NCBI GenBank assembly: GCA_015056655.1
Contig: SVFV01000002.1
Coordinates: 62,001 to 126,000 of the forward strand
Direction of reading: 5' to 3'
From: Butyrivibrio sp.
GTDB lineage: Bacteria; Bacillota; Clostridia; Lachnospirales; Lachnospiraceae
DNA: 64,000 nucleotides
Below the pieces are notes generated by a model. That model was not told the DNA's origin. It saw nothing but the letters and a program-made list of their open reading frames with translations, and searched no databases. Numbering within the stretch: the first letter of the stretch is position 1; every line of letters begins with the position of its first letter. Shown here piece by piece: positions 8,041 to 17,213 of the stretch. Made by a program: the position numbers and the translations under genes.

Positions 8041-9426
8041 GTATAGCGATTCAAGAAGTTCTGGTGTAACTGAACCTACCTGATTATAAATAACCTCTCC
8101 ATTGCGGTTTAAGACTATTGTCTGGGGCAAAGCAAATGAACCACCCACAATTCCAAAGATTGTCTCATTATCATCATCTATAGCTATTGGAATATCCCAT
8201 CCCTTATCTGCTAAATACGCTTCAACGTCTTCTGTTGTAAGGTTTGCATGAACAGCAAGCATGGCTATATCGCCTTCATGCTCATGATACAGCTCATCAA
8301 AGTACGGGAGTTCCTTTACACACGGTCCGCAGTAGGTTGCCCACAGATTTATGAAAACAACCTTACCTTTTGTTTCCTTAAGCTTAAAAGTACTTCCATC
8401 AAGGCATTTTGCTTCAAAATCCTGAAGGCTGTTTCCCACTTCATATCCGGTAAATGCTGTGCTATCACCTGCTTTTAACGAAGGATCAAGGAAGTTCGCC
8501 CATATAAGCACTGCTGCAAGTGCGATAACTGCTATACTCCAGCATATTTTCTTACTGGTTTTGTCTACCTTCATAGAAATTGCACCCTGCTTGCAAACAG
8601 CTACACACTGGGCACAGTGTATGCACTCGTGATCTCCCACCTGCTTAATATCCATTTTGCAGCTCTTTACGCATGCGCCACAGTGATTACAGCGGCTTTC
8701 ATCAACCTTTACTCCCATAACTGCAAGCTTGTCGAAAATACCGTAGATTGCTCCAAGTGGGCATAAAAACCTGCAAAAAGACCTGTAACAGAAAATACAG
8801 GCAAGTATAACAATTACCATTATGATTATTTTCTGAGTGAAAATTGAGCCCAGCATGGACTTCCAGGATGGATTCTGTGGCAAAAGGGCTATTGCACCCT
8901 CTAAAGTTCCTGCAGGACAGATATATTTACAAAATCCGGGTACAGGAATATCCTTAAAAATCCCATAATAGACAGGAATAACGATAACAAAAACCACGAT
9001 TATAAGATATTTCAGATAACTAAGAGCCCTTGTGAAGCGGCTCTTTTTAAGTTTGACAGTGGGAATCATATGTAAAAACTCCTGTATAAGCCCAAAGGGG
9101 CATAACCATCCACAGATAGTTCTCCCAAGAAGAGCTCCATACAACATAATAATTCCAAAAATATAGAAGCCTACGTTCTTATTTAATGATCCCAAGGCGT
9201 TTTGTAATGCTCCCAGAGGGCAGGCAAAAGTAGCTCCTGGGCAGGAATAACAATTAAGGCCGGGAACGCAGACTGCTTTTGTGTTCCCGGCAAAAATTCT
9301 GCCTTCAGCAAAGCCTCGTAAATGCGCATTGTATAAAAGCGCACTATAAAGCTGAATTATTCTGCGCTTTGAGGGTTTATGCGTATCCCAAAAAGCTTTC
9401 TTTTTGTTTATCACACTATTATCCAA
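8023..9426 (-). CDS. NapH/YccM-like polyferredoxin membrane protein fused to a TlpA-type thioredoxin domain
   Basis: 467 residues. The first half has several membrane helices and cysteine motifs of the NapH/MauN type (CPGLNCYSCPGATFACPLGA, ICGWLCPFG, FCRFLCPLGA). Two 4Fe-4S motifs follow (CNHCGACVKSC and CIHCAQCVAVC) at about residues 255-295. After a last membrane helix near 300-320 comes a TlpA/redoxin domain with the active site WATYCGPC and the cis-Pro loop ALPQT. Helix order suggests the clusters are cytosolic and the thioredoxin domain extracellular, so electrons could pass across the membrane to a surface dithiol. The start is TTG at 9426, overlapping the stop of the CXXC peptide gene; no upstream ATG exists in frame. 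It is the last gene of the Feo operon. The electron donor and target are unknown. Confidence 0.88.
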   Translation of the reverse strand: MDNSVINKKKAFWDTHKPSKRRIIQLYSALLYNAHLRGFAEGRIFAGNTKAVCVPGLNCYSCPGATFACPLGALQNALGSLNKNVGFYIFGIIMLYGALLGRTICGWLCPFGLIQEFLHMIPTVKLKKSRFTRALSYLKYLIIVVFVIVIPVYYGIFKDIPVPGFCKYICPAGTLEGAIALLPQNPSWKSMLGSIFTQKIIIMVIVILACIFCYRSFCRFLCPLGAIYGIFDKLAVMGVKVDESRCNHCGACVKSCKMDIKQVGDHECIHCAQCVAVCKQGAISMKVDKTSKKICWSIAVIALAAVLIWANFLDPSLKAGDSTAFTGYEVGNSLQDFEAKCLDGSTFKLKETKGKVVFINLWATYCGPCVKELPYFDELYHEHEGDIAMLAVHANLTTEDVEAYLADKGWDIPIAIDDDNETIFGIVGGSFALPQTIVLNRNGEVIYNQVGSVTPELLESLYEKAAE

Positions 9427-9568
9427 GGCCTATACACTCCGTACATAACTTGGATGCCTTAATAAGCACATCGCTCATGCTTCCATTAAAGATACCGATA
9501 ATAATGAAAATGATAGCCAGTATAAAGATGACAAGTCTTATTTTGTTTGTCTTCTCCAATAAGTTCAT
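9419..9568 (-). CDS. Small CXXC membrane peptide (CD1871A-like)
   Basis: A 49-residue gene from the ATG at 9568 to the TAA at 9419. One hydrophobic helix (LVIFILAIIFIIIGIFNG) is followed by an amphipathic stretch and the C-terminal motif KLCTECIGLG. This fits the small CD1871A family of CXXC-motif proteins that lie beside redoxin and polyferredoxin genes in Clostridia. Its stop overlaps the TTG start of the ferredoxin-thioredoxin fusion by eight bases, so translation is probably coupled. The CXXC pair is a plausible redox partner of the neighbouring thioredoxin domain; this is inference. Confidence 0.78.
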   Translation of the reverse strand: MNLLEKTNKIRLVIFILAIIFIIIGIFNGSMSDVLIKASKLCTECIGLG

Positions 9569-9570
9569 TA

Positions 9571-9912
9571 TCATTCCTTCTCAAGTGTGATGGTCATATC
9601 ACTATAGTGATCCTCAGTTACATAAAGCGTTGAATCTTCTTTATATCCTTCTGCAGACTTTAAAATATGAATCTCATACTCTCCTTCCGGATCATCAAAG
9701 GAGACTTCTCCATTATCGTCTGTCACAACCATTTTGCAAAAATCTCCAGTGCAGAACTGAACTGTAACACCTTCTATGGGATTATCATCCTCATCCACTA
9801 CATGAATTGTATATGCATCCTGAACACTGTCTATATCTGAGTCGCATGCGACCACACCAAATGCAAGACAAAGCATTACGACTACAGCTAATTTACGATA
9901 AATCTTCTTCAC
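9571..9912 (-). CDS. Small lipoprotein with an Ig-like/carboxypeptidase-regulatory-like domain
   Basis: 113 residues. A lysine-rich N-terminus, a hydrophobic core and the lipobox FGVVAC (Cys at about 23) mark a lipoprotein. The mature part (YTIHVVDEDDNPIEGVTVQF, then TDDNGEVSFDDPEGEYEIHI) has the beta-sandwich pattern of CarboxypepD_reg/CNA-B-like domains. It includes a Cys pair, FCTGDFC. It lies 12 bases after feoAB and a few bases before the CXXC peptide gene, so it belongs to the same operon. The two cysteines separated by four residues could be a substrate of the neighbouring thioredoxin. No specific function is assigned. Confidence 0.8.
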   Translation of the reverse strand: MKKIYRKLAVVVMLCLAFGVVACDSDIDSVQDAYTIHVVDEDDNPIEGVTVQFCTGDFCKMVVTDDNGEVSFDDPEGEYEIHILKSAEGYKEDSTLYVTEDHYSDMTITLEKE

Positions 9913-9924
9913 TATTTACTCCTA

Positions 9925-12267
9925 TTACTGCATTCCCATTCCAAGGCCTATCATTCGTACGATAAATGCTGCTATCCAGGCAACCAGACACTGCCATCCG
10001 ACAACTCCTATTGCCCATTTGTTTCCAAGCTCTCTTCTGACTGCTGCAATTGCTGCAACACAAGGTGTGTAAAGAAGAGAAAATACCAGCAATGATGCGG
10101 CTGAAAGAGGTGTCATAACACCCGCTATGTTTTCTCCAAACAACACTTCCATGGTGGAAACAACGCTTTCCTTAGCCATAAATCCAGTAATCAGGGAAGT
10201 GCAGATTCTCCAGTCTCCAAGTCCAATTGGCTTCAAAATAGGTGCCAATATTCCAGCCACATAAGCGAGAATACTAGTCTGTGAATCGCTCACAAAGTTG
10301 AGATATGGATCAAAGCTCTGTAAAAGCCAAATAACAATCGTAGCTATAAGAATTACAGAGAACGCTCTCTGTAAGAAGTCTTTTACCTTTTCCCAAAGAA
10401 GCTGTAATACGTTCTTTGCACCGGGCATACGGTAGTTAGGAAGCTCCATGACAAAAGGAACAGCTTCGCCCTTAAACATAGTGCCTCTGTAGAAAAGTGC
10501 CACTATAATTCCCGCAAATATTCCAAGGAGATACAGTCCTGTCATTATAAGTCCGCCTCTGCCAGGGAAAAATGCACTTACAAGGAAGGCATATATCGGC
10601 AATTTAGCTGTACAACTCATAAAAGGTGTCAGAAGTATGGTCATTCTTCTGTCTCTCTCACTAGGAAGAGTTCTGGTTGCCATAACCGCAGGAACTGTGC
10701 ATCCAAAGCCAATAAGCATTGGTACTATACTTCTGCCGGACAGACCAATCTTTCTAAGAAGCTTGTCCATAACAAAGGCAACGCGTGCGATATATCCGCT
10801 GTCCTCCAAAAGTGACAGGAAGAAGAACAATGTAACGATTATTGGCAAAAAGCTTAAAACACTGCCTACGCCAGCAAAAATTCCATCAATAACAAGTCCA
10901 TGCAATGCTTCGTTAACATGTGCCGCAGTAAGAATATTATCAAAATTAGCAGCTATGCTATCAATAATAGTCTCCAAAAGCCCCTGGAAGAACGCTCCAA
11001 TAACATTAAAGGTGAGCCAGAAAACAAGGCCCATGATCAGAATAAACAGCGGGATAGCTGTGAATTTTCCAGTCAAAACACTGTCTATCTTCTCGCTTCT
11101 AATTCTCTCTCTGCTCTCTTCGGGCTTAGTTACAGACTGATCACATACCTTTTTAATATAGGCATAACGCATATCCGCTATAGCTGCGCTTCGGTCTAGT
11201 CCTCTCTCCTTCTCCATCTGAAGAACAATATGCTCAAGAGTCTCTACCTCATTCTGATCAAGCCCCAGCTTTGAAATAATCTTCTGATCACCCTCAATTA
11301 CCTTGCTTGCAGCAAATCTGACAGGAATTTTCTTAGCTACGCAGTGGTCTTCTATCAGATGAATTGTAGCGTGGATGCTTCTATGAACAGCGCCTCCACT
11401 CTCTGTCTCATCACAAAAATCCTGATTAACAGGCTTTTCCTGATATCTGGCAATGTGAATAGCATGACTTACAAGTTCCTCAATACCCTCGTTTTTAGCT
11501 GCAGAAATAGGAACCACCGGCACTCCAAGGAGTTCCTCCATGCGGTTTACATCAACAACTCCGTTGTTAGCAGTAAGCTCATCCATCATGTTGAGCGCTA
11601 CAACCACCGGAATATCCATCTCGAGAAGCTGCATGGTAAGGTATAGATTTCTCTCGATGTTAGTTGCATCAACGATATTTATGATAGCCTTTGGCTTTTC
11701 ATGCAAAACAAAATTTCTGGAAACAATCTCCTCGCTTGAATAAGGAGACATGGAGTATATTCCCGGAAGATCTGTGATAAGAGTCTCAGGATGGCCTATA
11801 ATTTCTCCATCCTTCCTATCAACAGTTACGCCGGGGAAATTGCCAACATGCTGCTTAGAGCCTGTAAGACGATTAAACAGTGTGGTCTTTCCGCTATTCT
11901 GGTTACCAACAAGCGCAAAAGTAAGAGTTTCGCCCTCCGGAAGTGGATTCCCGCTCCCCTTTGGATGAAATTTTCCACCCTCACCAAGACCTGGATGATC
12001 CGCCTTTTTGTTAACACTGCTGTGCTTTGGCTGATTCTCCTCCATTACAGGAGTAATCTCAATTTTCTCAGCATCTGCAAGTCGTAATGTGAGCTTATAT
12101 CCATGGATCATAAGCTCCATCGGGTCTCCCATGGGAGCATATTTCATAACTGTGAGCTTTGCTCCGGGGATTACACCCATATCTAAAAAATGCTGTCTTA
12201 AAGCGCCATCTCCACCCACACTCTCAATTACAGCGCTTTTGCCAATTTCTAAGTCTCTTAATGTCAT
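9925..12267 (-). CDS. feoB: Ferrous iron transporter, FeoA-FeoB fusion
   Basis: 780 residues. Residues 1-75 are a FeoA SH3-like domain (MTLRDLEIGKSAVI, then HFLDMGVIPGAKLTVMK). A roughly 35-residue linker rich in His, Lys and Gly follows. The FeoB GTPase has G1 at GNQNSGKTTLFN, the NFPGVTVDRKDG G2 region, G3 in TDLPGIYSM and G4 in NMMD. The membrane part has Gate-type repeats (SFLPIIVTLFFFLSLLEDSGYIAR and GCTVPAVMATRTL) and ends near IGLGMGMQ. FeoB imports Fe2+ under anaerobic conditions; FeoA stimulates it. In many bacteria the two are separate genes. It is the first gene of an operon with a lipoprotein, a CXXC peptide and a ferredoxin-thioredoxin protein. A Fur or DtxR site would be expected upstream, but I could not identify one. 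Confidence 0.95.
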   Translation of the reverse strand: MTLRDLEIGKSAVIESVGGDGALRQHFLDMGVIPGAKLTVMKYAPMGDPMELMIHGYKLTLRLADAEKIEITPVMEENQPKHSSVNKKADHPGLGEGGKFHPKGSGNPLPEGETLTFALVGNQNSGKTTLFNRLTGSKQHVGNFPGVTVDRKDGEIIGHPETLITDLPGIYSMSPYSSEEIVSRNFVLHEKPKAIINIVDATNIERNLYLTMQLLEMDIPVVVALNMMDELTANNGVVDVNRMEELLGVPVVPISAAKNEGIEELVSHAIHIARYQEKPVNQDFCDETESGGAVHRSIHATIHLIEDHCVAKKIPVRFAASKVIEGDQKIISKLGLDQNEVETLEHIVLQMEKERGLDRSAAIADMRYAYIKKVCDQSVTKPEESRERIRSEKIDSVLTGKFTAIPLFILIMGLVFWLTFNVIGAFFQGLLETIIDSIAANFDNILTAAHVNEALHGLVIDGIFAGVGSVLSFLPIIVTLFFFLSLLEDSGYIARVAFVMDKLLRKIGLSGRSIVPMLIGFGCTVPAVMATRTLPSERDRRMTILLTPFMSCTAKLPIYAFLVSAFFPGRGGLIMTGLYLLGIFAGIIVALFYRGTMFKGEAVPFVMELPNYRMPGAKNVLQLLWEKVKDFLQRAFSVILIATIVIWLLQSFDPYLNFVSDSQTSILAYVAGILAPILKPIGLGDWRICTSLITGFMAKESVVSTMEVLFGENIAGVMTPLSAASLLVFSLLYTPCVAAIAAVRRELGNKWAIGVVGWQCLVAWIAAFIVRMIGLGMGMQ

Positions 12268-12332
12268 CTAACCTTTGTATCTCCTACCTGATATAGCTTT
12301 ATTTTGCCATTTAAGCCATTTTGATTCCCCAA

Positions 12333-12905
12333 TCAGACTGTTAGCTTACCCTTCTTGAAATGCTTCCTGCAAAGGGCTATATAGCTTTCATTTCCACCCA
12401 TCAGAACCTGTTCACCGCTTCTTACGATCTTGCCATCGCAGATTCTGGCATTACAGGTTGCCTTTCGTCCGCACCAGCAGACGGTTTTAACTTCCTCAAT
12501 CTTATCTGCAATCTCCATAAGTCTTGCTGAACCAGGGAAAAATCTCTCCTGGAAGTCAGTTCTAAGACCATAGCAGATAACTGGTACCTTATCGAAATCC
12601 ACAATATCAGAGAGCATATCAACCTGTTCTGCAGTCAGGAACTGTGCTTCATCAACGATAATTGCGTCATATTTCTCAATCATCTTGTGTTTTCTTGTGT
12701 ATTCATCAAAAAAGTCCTCAACAAGCATACACTCTGCTTCAAGACCTATTCTTGAGCGAATGATGGTTGCTCCATCCCTATTCTCAAGTCCGGGCTTTAG
12801 AATAATAGAGTTTTTTCCTCTCTCATGATAGTTATAGTTCACCATAAGTGCATTTGCTGTCTTTGATGAACCCATTGCCCCGTATCTAAAGTATAGCTGT
12901 GCCAT
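12333..12905 (-). CDS. tdk: Thymidine kinase (type II)
   Basis: 190 residues, the normal length. The P-loop is GAMGSSKTANAL, a Gly/Ser-rich variant of the bacterial Tdk loop. DEAQFL is the Walker B motif, and the zinc-ribbon cysteines are in VCWCGRKATCNAR and ALCRKHF. It phosphorylates thymidine to dTMP in the salvage pathway. The start ATG at 12905 has GGAGGAGA upstream. The gene stands 65 bases ahead of feoAB on the same strand and may be a separate transcript. Confidence 0.95.
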   Translation of the reverse strand: MAQLYFRYGAMGSSKTANALMVNYNYHERGKNSIILKPGLENRDGATIIRSRIGLEAECMLVEDFFDEYTRKHKMIEKYDAIIVDEAQFLTAEQVDMLSDIVDFDKVPVICYGLRTDFQERFFPGSARLMEIADKIEEVKTVCWCGRKATCNARICDGKIVRSGEQVLMGGNESYIALCRKHFKKGKLTV

Positions 12906-12949
12906 AAAAATCTCCTCCTGATTCTTTGCGCCTATTTTTGCGCATAATC

Positions 12950-12955
12950 ATTATA
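12950..12955 (-). promoter_or_regulatory. Probable -10 box of tdk
   Basis: Minus-strand TATAAT lies about 45 bases upstream of the tdk start codon. I could not assign a good -35 box at the usual distance, so this is a partial call. Confidence 0.4.
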
Positions 12956-12995
12956 CCCTAACATGTCATTCTGTGCGCACAAAATTACACGACAA

Positions 12996-13029
12996 TGGCC
13001 GGACAGCTGAAAACTCAACCATCCGGCCA
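12996..13029. other. Hairpin between the GH3 and tdk genes
   Basis: TGGCCGGA and TCCGGCCA form an 8-bp GC-rich stem around an 18-base loop in the 220-base gap downstream of the GH3 gene. Neither flank has a strong T-run, so it may be a weak terminator or an mRNA 3' end structure of the GH3 transcript. Confidence 0.4.
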
Positions 13030-13125
13030 ATATCCTTTTCCCTATTTTCTATTGCTAACCCATAGAAATCCCTTTATTTATAAAGCTGTGCAAAGATTAC
13101 CCTATCACTCTGCAGGCTGTATAAA

Positions 13126-15684
13126 TCAATATCTGCACTCAAGTACACATGTAAGAATACGTCTTGCACAGGCCTGAAGTTCAGCTCTTGTAACACCATC
13201 ATTAAGAATGCTGTCTACGTCTTTCTGTGAGCCAGGCATTGTAAGATCATTACCACACTTTACGCAGTTTGCAGCTGTAGAATCGCCATACTTCATCTTG
13301 GAAGGATCTGCGAATGTGTTACCTGTTGTACCCCAATCAGTCATAACTACACCCTTGAAGCCCCACTCATTTCTGCAGATAGCTGTAAGAAGATCATAGT
13401 TATTAGCTGCATGAATACCGTTGATGAGGTTATAGCTTGTCATGATTGACAGAGGCTGTGACTCTCTAACTGCAACCTCGAAGCCCTTAAGATAGATTTC
13501 TCTAAGAGCACGCTCGCCAACATGAGCGTTGGTATGCATTCTGTTGTCTTCCTGGTTGTTACAAGCAAAGTGCTTGATTGTTGTTCCGCATCCCTTGTGC
13601 TTCTGTACTCCCTTTGTATCAGCTGCAGCACATCTTCCTGCAAGAAGCGGATCCTCTGAGTAATACTCGAAGTTTCTTCCGCAAAGAGGATTCTTCTGGA
13701 TGTTCATGCCAGGTGCAAGCCAGAGATTTACTCCAAACTCTTCCATCTCTGCTCCAACAAGGTCACCAGCTTCCTCTACAACATCCATATTCCAGGTCTG
13801 AGCAAGCATTGTAGCAATCGGAATAGCTGTGCAGTACTGATAGTACTTAGTAACTTCACCGACAATATTGGTCTTGGGCTGTTCCATCTCAAAGCCTACG
13901 AAATCAAAGCCCTTACTACTAAGCTCAGGAATAATCTTATTTTCCTCATCTACAGCGAAATAAGGTGTAAGACGAAGGCCTGCAGGTCCATCAGCGAGAA
14001 CGAGGTTGTGAACGCCTCTGTCCTTTACCATAAGAGTACTTGTATCACCAGCTGCTCCGGGAACTACCGCAGAAGCATTACCGATTACTGTCTCCTGACC
14101 AAAGCCGCCTCTTGCTGTACCTACGCAGAGGTCTGCCATCTCTTCATTTGTAAGCTGTCCAAGAAAGTCATCAAGAGTTGCCTTTCCAGCCTTAACATCT
14201 TCAAGAGAAAGCTTCTCTGTGCTGTCGTTGTTAAGCTCTACAGGCTCCTTCTCATATTCAGCTGTAACTGTCTTAATTGCATCTGCTGCAAGAGTAAGAA
14301 CCTTTGCAGAAGCCTTCTCAGCTTCTTCACCATCATAAGTAAGTGCCTTAGCGCCCTTAGCTGAGATTTCCTCAAACTGCTCATCCTTCTTCATTCTGTT
14401 GGAGAGCTTGTATGTAACAACTTCATCTGCAACCTCAACTGCTGCAACAACATGTGTATCGCAAGCATTTGCGCCTACTCTGATGAAGTATTTACCTGCC
14501 TCAAGAATGTAAGATGCAGAAGCATCATCATAGGATGCAAAATCTGAAACCTTTACTGTAATTGTAAGCTCATCTGCTTCGCCGGGAGCAAGCATCTTTG
14601 TCTTTGCAAAGCCTTTAAGCTCCTTAAGAGGCTTCTCAAGCTTTCCATCAGGTGCTGAAACATAAAGCTGAACAACTTCTTTTCCGCTGAACTTAGAACC
14701 AGTATTCTTTACAGAAACCTTAGCTGTAAGCTCTTCTCCCTTTAAGCTTACATCTTTTGTTTCAATAGCGAAGTCTGTATAAGACTTACCATATCCAAAA
14801 GGATATGCAGGCTTAACGCCAAATGTATCAAAATAGCGATATCCAACGAAGATACCCTCTTTATAATACTCATCATCAAGATCACCGTTCATGAAGCTGA
14901 ATGTATCGTATGACGGATAATCAGAGTAGTTCTCTGCCCATGTCATTGCAAGACGACCTGTAGGAGTAGTCTTTCCAAGAAGAGCATCAGCAAAAACTGT
15001 TCCGATTACGTTACCTGCCTGGCTCATAAGTAGCACAGCGCCGATACCTTCTGTACCACGAAGGAACTTGGTATCAACTACGCCACCAACATTAAGAGCA
15101 ACAACAAACTTGTCATAATGAGCTGCAAGTCTCTTAATTGTGTCTTTCTCGTTATCTGTAAGCTCATAATCGCCAGGAGCTGCCTTTCTGTCTGCACCTT
15201 CTCCTGAATCTCTTGCTACTACATAAACAGCAGCATCAGCGTCAACCATATCAGAATCATCAAGTGCCTGAATGTCAGGATCATGATAAGGATTGCTGAA
15301 TGCCTCAACAAAAGCCATCATAGGATCGCCTGTCTCTGCAATCTTATCCTGAACACTCTTCTTGTAGCTCTCTTTGGCATCCTCAACGCACTTATCGTAC
15401 TTATCAAGCCATGCGCCTGTAACGATATCAAGGCCAGCATCCTTAAGTCCCTGCTCAACGCCAACAACACTTCTGCTGTTAACGTCACCAGATCCCTTAC
15501 CGCCTTTGATCATGTGACGAGCACCATTACCAAAAAGTGCAAGCTTTTTAATATTTTCTAAAGGCATTGTTCCGTCGTTTTCAAGTAAAACCATACCTTC
15601 AGCAGCAAATTTACGAACTTTCTCCATGTGTGCCTTTTCTCTGGCAGACATTTCAGCCTCTTTAGAAGCTCTCCAAATACCCAT
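13126..15684 (-). CDS. GH3 beta-glucosidase/beta-glycosidase with permuted domain order
   Basis: 852 residues, no signal peptide, start ATG at 15684 with AAGGAGG upstream. Domain order is unusual. The alpha/beta-sandwich GH3 C-domain comes first (FAAEGMVLLEND, then GEGADRKAAPGDYEL). A fibronectin-III-like domain follows at about 320-430, and the catalytic TIM barrel comes last (GPAGLRL, FEYYSEDP, KHFACNNQE). The nucleophile Asp, in VVMTDWG, is near residue 783. A reversed order is known for Butyrivibrio fibrisolvens and Ruminococcus albus beta-glucosidases, which supports the taxonomic guess. The cytosolic location suggests hydrolysis of imported cello- or xylo-oligosaccharides. It is the last gene of the long minus-strand glycan region and is separated from GH5 by a hairpin. 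Confidence 0.92.
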   Translation of the reverse strand: MGIWRASKEAEMSAREKAHMEKVRKFAAEGMVLLENDGTMPLENIKKLALFGNGARHMIKGGKGSGDVNSRSVVGVEQGLKDAGLDIVTGAWLDKYDKCVEDAKESYKKSVQDKIAETGDPMMAFVEAFSNPYHDPDIQALDDSDMVDADAAVYVVARDSGEGADRKAAPGDYELTDNEKDTIKRLAAHYDKFVVALNVGGVVDTKFLRGTEGIGAVLLMSQAGNVIGTVFADALLGKTTPTGRLAMTWAENYSDYPSYDTFSFMNGDLDDEYYKEGIFVGYRYFDTFGVKPAYPFGYGKSYTDFAIETKDVSLKGEELTAKVSVKNTGSKFSGKEVVQLYVSAPDGKLEKPLKELKGFAKTKMLAPGEADELTITVKVSDFASYDDASASYILEAGKYFIRVGANACDTHVVAAVEVADEVVTYKLSNRMKKDEQFEEISAKGAKALTYDGEEAEKASAKVLTLAADAIKTVTAEYEKEPVELNNDSTEKLSLEDVKAGKATLDDFLGQLTNEEMADLCVGTARGGFGQETVIGNASAVVPGAAGDTSTLMVKDRGVHNLVLADGPAGLRLTPYFAVDEENKIIPELSSKGFDFVGFEMEQPKTNIVGEVTKYYQYCTAIPIATMLAQTWNMDVVEEAGDLVGAEMEEFGVNLWLAPGMNIQKNPLCGRNFEYYSEDPLLAGRCAAADTKGVQKHKGCGTTIKHFACNNQEDNRMHTNAHVGERALREIYLKGFEVAVRESQPLSIMTSYNLINGIHAANNYDLLTAICRNEWGFKGVVMTDWGTTGNTFADPSKMKYGDSTAANCVKCGNDLTMPGSQKDVDSILNDGVTRAELQACARRILTCVLECRY

Positions 15685-15711
15685 AAAATAAACCTCCTTA
15701 TATACTGCAAA

Positions 15712-15736
15712 AGCTTTCCCTTATTCAGGGAAAGCT
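15712..15736 (-). terminator. Hairpin between GH5 and GH3, possible terminator or attenuator
   Basis: AGCTTTCCC and GGGAAAGCT form a perfect 9-bp stem. On the minus strand it is followed by TTTT and then, about 20 bases later, by the GH3 start codon. It would end the GH5 transcript, or with read-through lie in the leader of GH3. Confidence 0.55.
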
Positions 15737-15864
15737 CCGCTTTGTTTAATTGACAGTATTCATTTTATTACAGTATTTTGGATGATAATATAAAAAATCA
15801 CTGATTTTTGTTTATTTTCACTTGCTATTTTTTAAAGATTTTGTCTGGCCGAAGTCAGGTTGTA

Positions 15865-17202
15865 TTACTCAACAGTCTCCTGAATAGCCTTTATAAGCTC
15901 AGGATAAGGAAGCTCCAGGGTTCTCCTATCGATAATTCCGAAGTTCTCTCCATCTGTATCGAAGCATCCATTGTCCCACCATACGCAGGGAACACCGATT
16001 TCCTTAGCTTTTCCAAGGTAATATTTTACCCATTCAGCTCTCTCAGCCTCATTGTCCTTATTAAGTGCACCAAATTCGCCAATTATTACAGGAATGTTGT
16101 TCTGGATGAACAATCTGTTGATATCTCTCATGATTCTGATGATATCTGCTGTGTCATTATCCCAAGTGCTTCTGCCCTGTGTATTTAAGGCAAATTCATA
16201 GGGTGAATAAGCATGTACTGATACAGCAACGCAGTCGTCATTTTCAGGCAGCTGTATTGCCTTTAAAACGTCCGTATAGGACGCTGCAGCATATCCAGGG
16301 AAAGTTATAAGCCTGGTTGCGTTATTGCCGCCCTTGGCCCTTATAACGTCATATGCGGCCATATTAACATCATTAACTACTTCTCTGCCCTCGTCATCAC
16401 CACCAGTCCATTCAACGTCTGTGCCGACCTTTCTGGGCTCATTCTGAAGCTCAAAAACAAGATGCTCATCATAATCTGCAAATCTGTCTGAAACCTGGCT
16501 CCAGATAGCTGTAATCTTCTCTATAGCCTGTTCCTGATTGTCATAGTAAGGATAGTTCCAGTCCTCATGATGAACGTTGATGATAACATAAGCGCCTTTG
16601 TTGTAAGCGTAGTCCACAATTTCGTTCACTCTGTCCATCCATGCAGGATCAATATTGTTCTCCTCATCAAGCTTATATCTCCATGTGATCGGGATTCTTA
16701 TTGTGTTAAATCCAAGATCCATGATGGCATCTATAAGCTCCTGAGTTGTTTCAGGGTTGCCCCAGCAGGTTTCCTGCTTTTTCGGATCATCTGTTATTTT
16801 AATTCCATCAACGTGTGCATCCAGAGTATTTCCGAGGTTCCAGCCCACCTTCATCTCATTTACAATCTTCCATGCAGGAGTGTTTCTAGTCTCATCTTCC
16901 ATGTCTTCATCCTCCTTTGTTTCTTCTTCAGAGGCAGTCTCAACCGATGCCTCCTCTGTAGATTCAGTCTCTTCTTCGACTGTCTCAGCAGCAACAGCTT
17001 CTTCCTCTACATCAGTGCTTTCTTTTGTTACCGCATCTTCAGTAGCAGGAGTCTCCGTGGTTTCTTCCGTTACAACTTCTTCAGCTGCAGGGGGCCGCAC
17101 AGGATTCTCCAAGGGCTCTGTCGGCGCAGTACAGCCGCTTAAAACAAGCATTGTTGTCATCGTCATTACAACTACAAATTTCATCAGGTTTTTTTTGATC
17201 AT
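15865..17202 (-). CDS. GH5 endoglucanase-type lipoprotein
   Basis: 445 residues. I chose the ATG at 17202 because AAGGATG lies at good distance; the ATG at 17223 lies inside the upstream gene. The signal peptide ends in a lipobox (LVLSGC), followed by about 75 residues of Thr/Glu-rich linker. The catalytic domain starts at MKVGWNLGNTLDAH. GH5 hallmarks are FNTIRIPITW, VIINVHHEDW, the acid/base Glu in FELQNEPRK and the nucleophile Glu in IIGEFGAL. The pattern resembles GH5_4-type endoglucanases that act on beta-glucan, xyloglucan or carboxymethyl cellulose. It would be anchored on the outer face of the cell membrane. It overlaps no domain of, but lies 12 bases behind, the U32-like gene. Confidence 0.93.
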   Translation of the reverse strand: MIKKNLMKFVVVMTMTTMLVLSGCTAPTEPLENPVRPPAAEEVVTEETTETPATEDAVTKESTDVEEEAVAAETVEEETESTEEASVETASEEETKEDEDMEDETRNTPAWKIVNEMKVGWNLGNTLDAHVDGIKITDDPKKQETCWGNPETTQELIDAIMDLGFNTIRIPITWRYKLDEENNIDPAWMDRVNEIVDYAYNKGAYVIINVHHEDWNYPYYDNQEQAIEKITAIWSQVSDRFADYDEHLVFELQNEPRKVGTDVEWTGGDDEGREVVNDVNMAAYDVIRAKGGNNATRLITFPGYAAASYTDVLKAIQLPENDDCVAVSVHAYSPYEFALNTQGRSTWDNDTADIIRIMRDINRLFIQNNIPVIIGEFGALNKDNEAERAEWVKYYLGKAKEIGVPCVWWDNGCFDTDGENFGIIDRRTLELPYPELIKAIQETVE

Positions 17203-17213
17203 TTTGTCATCCT

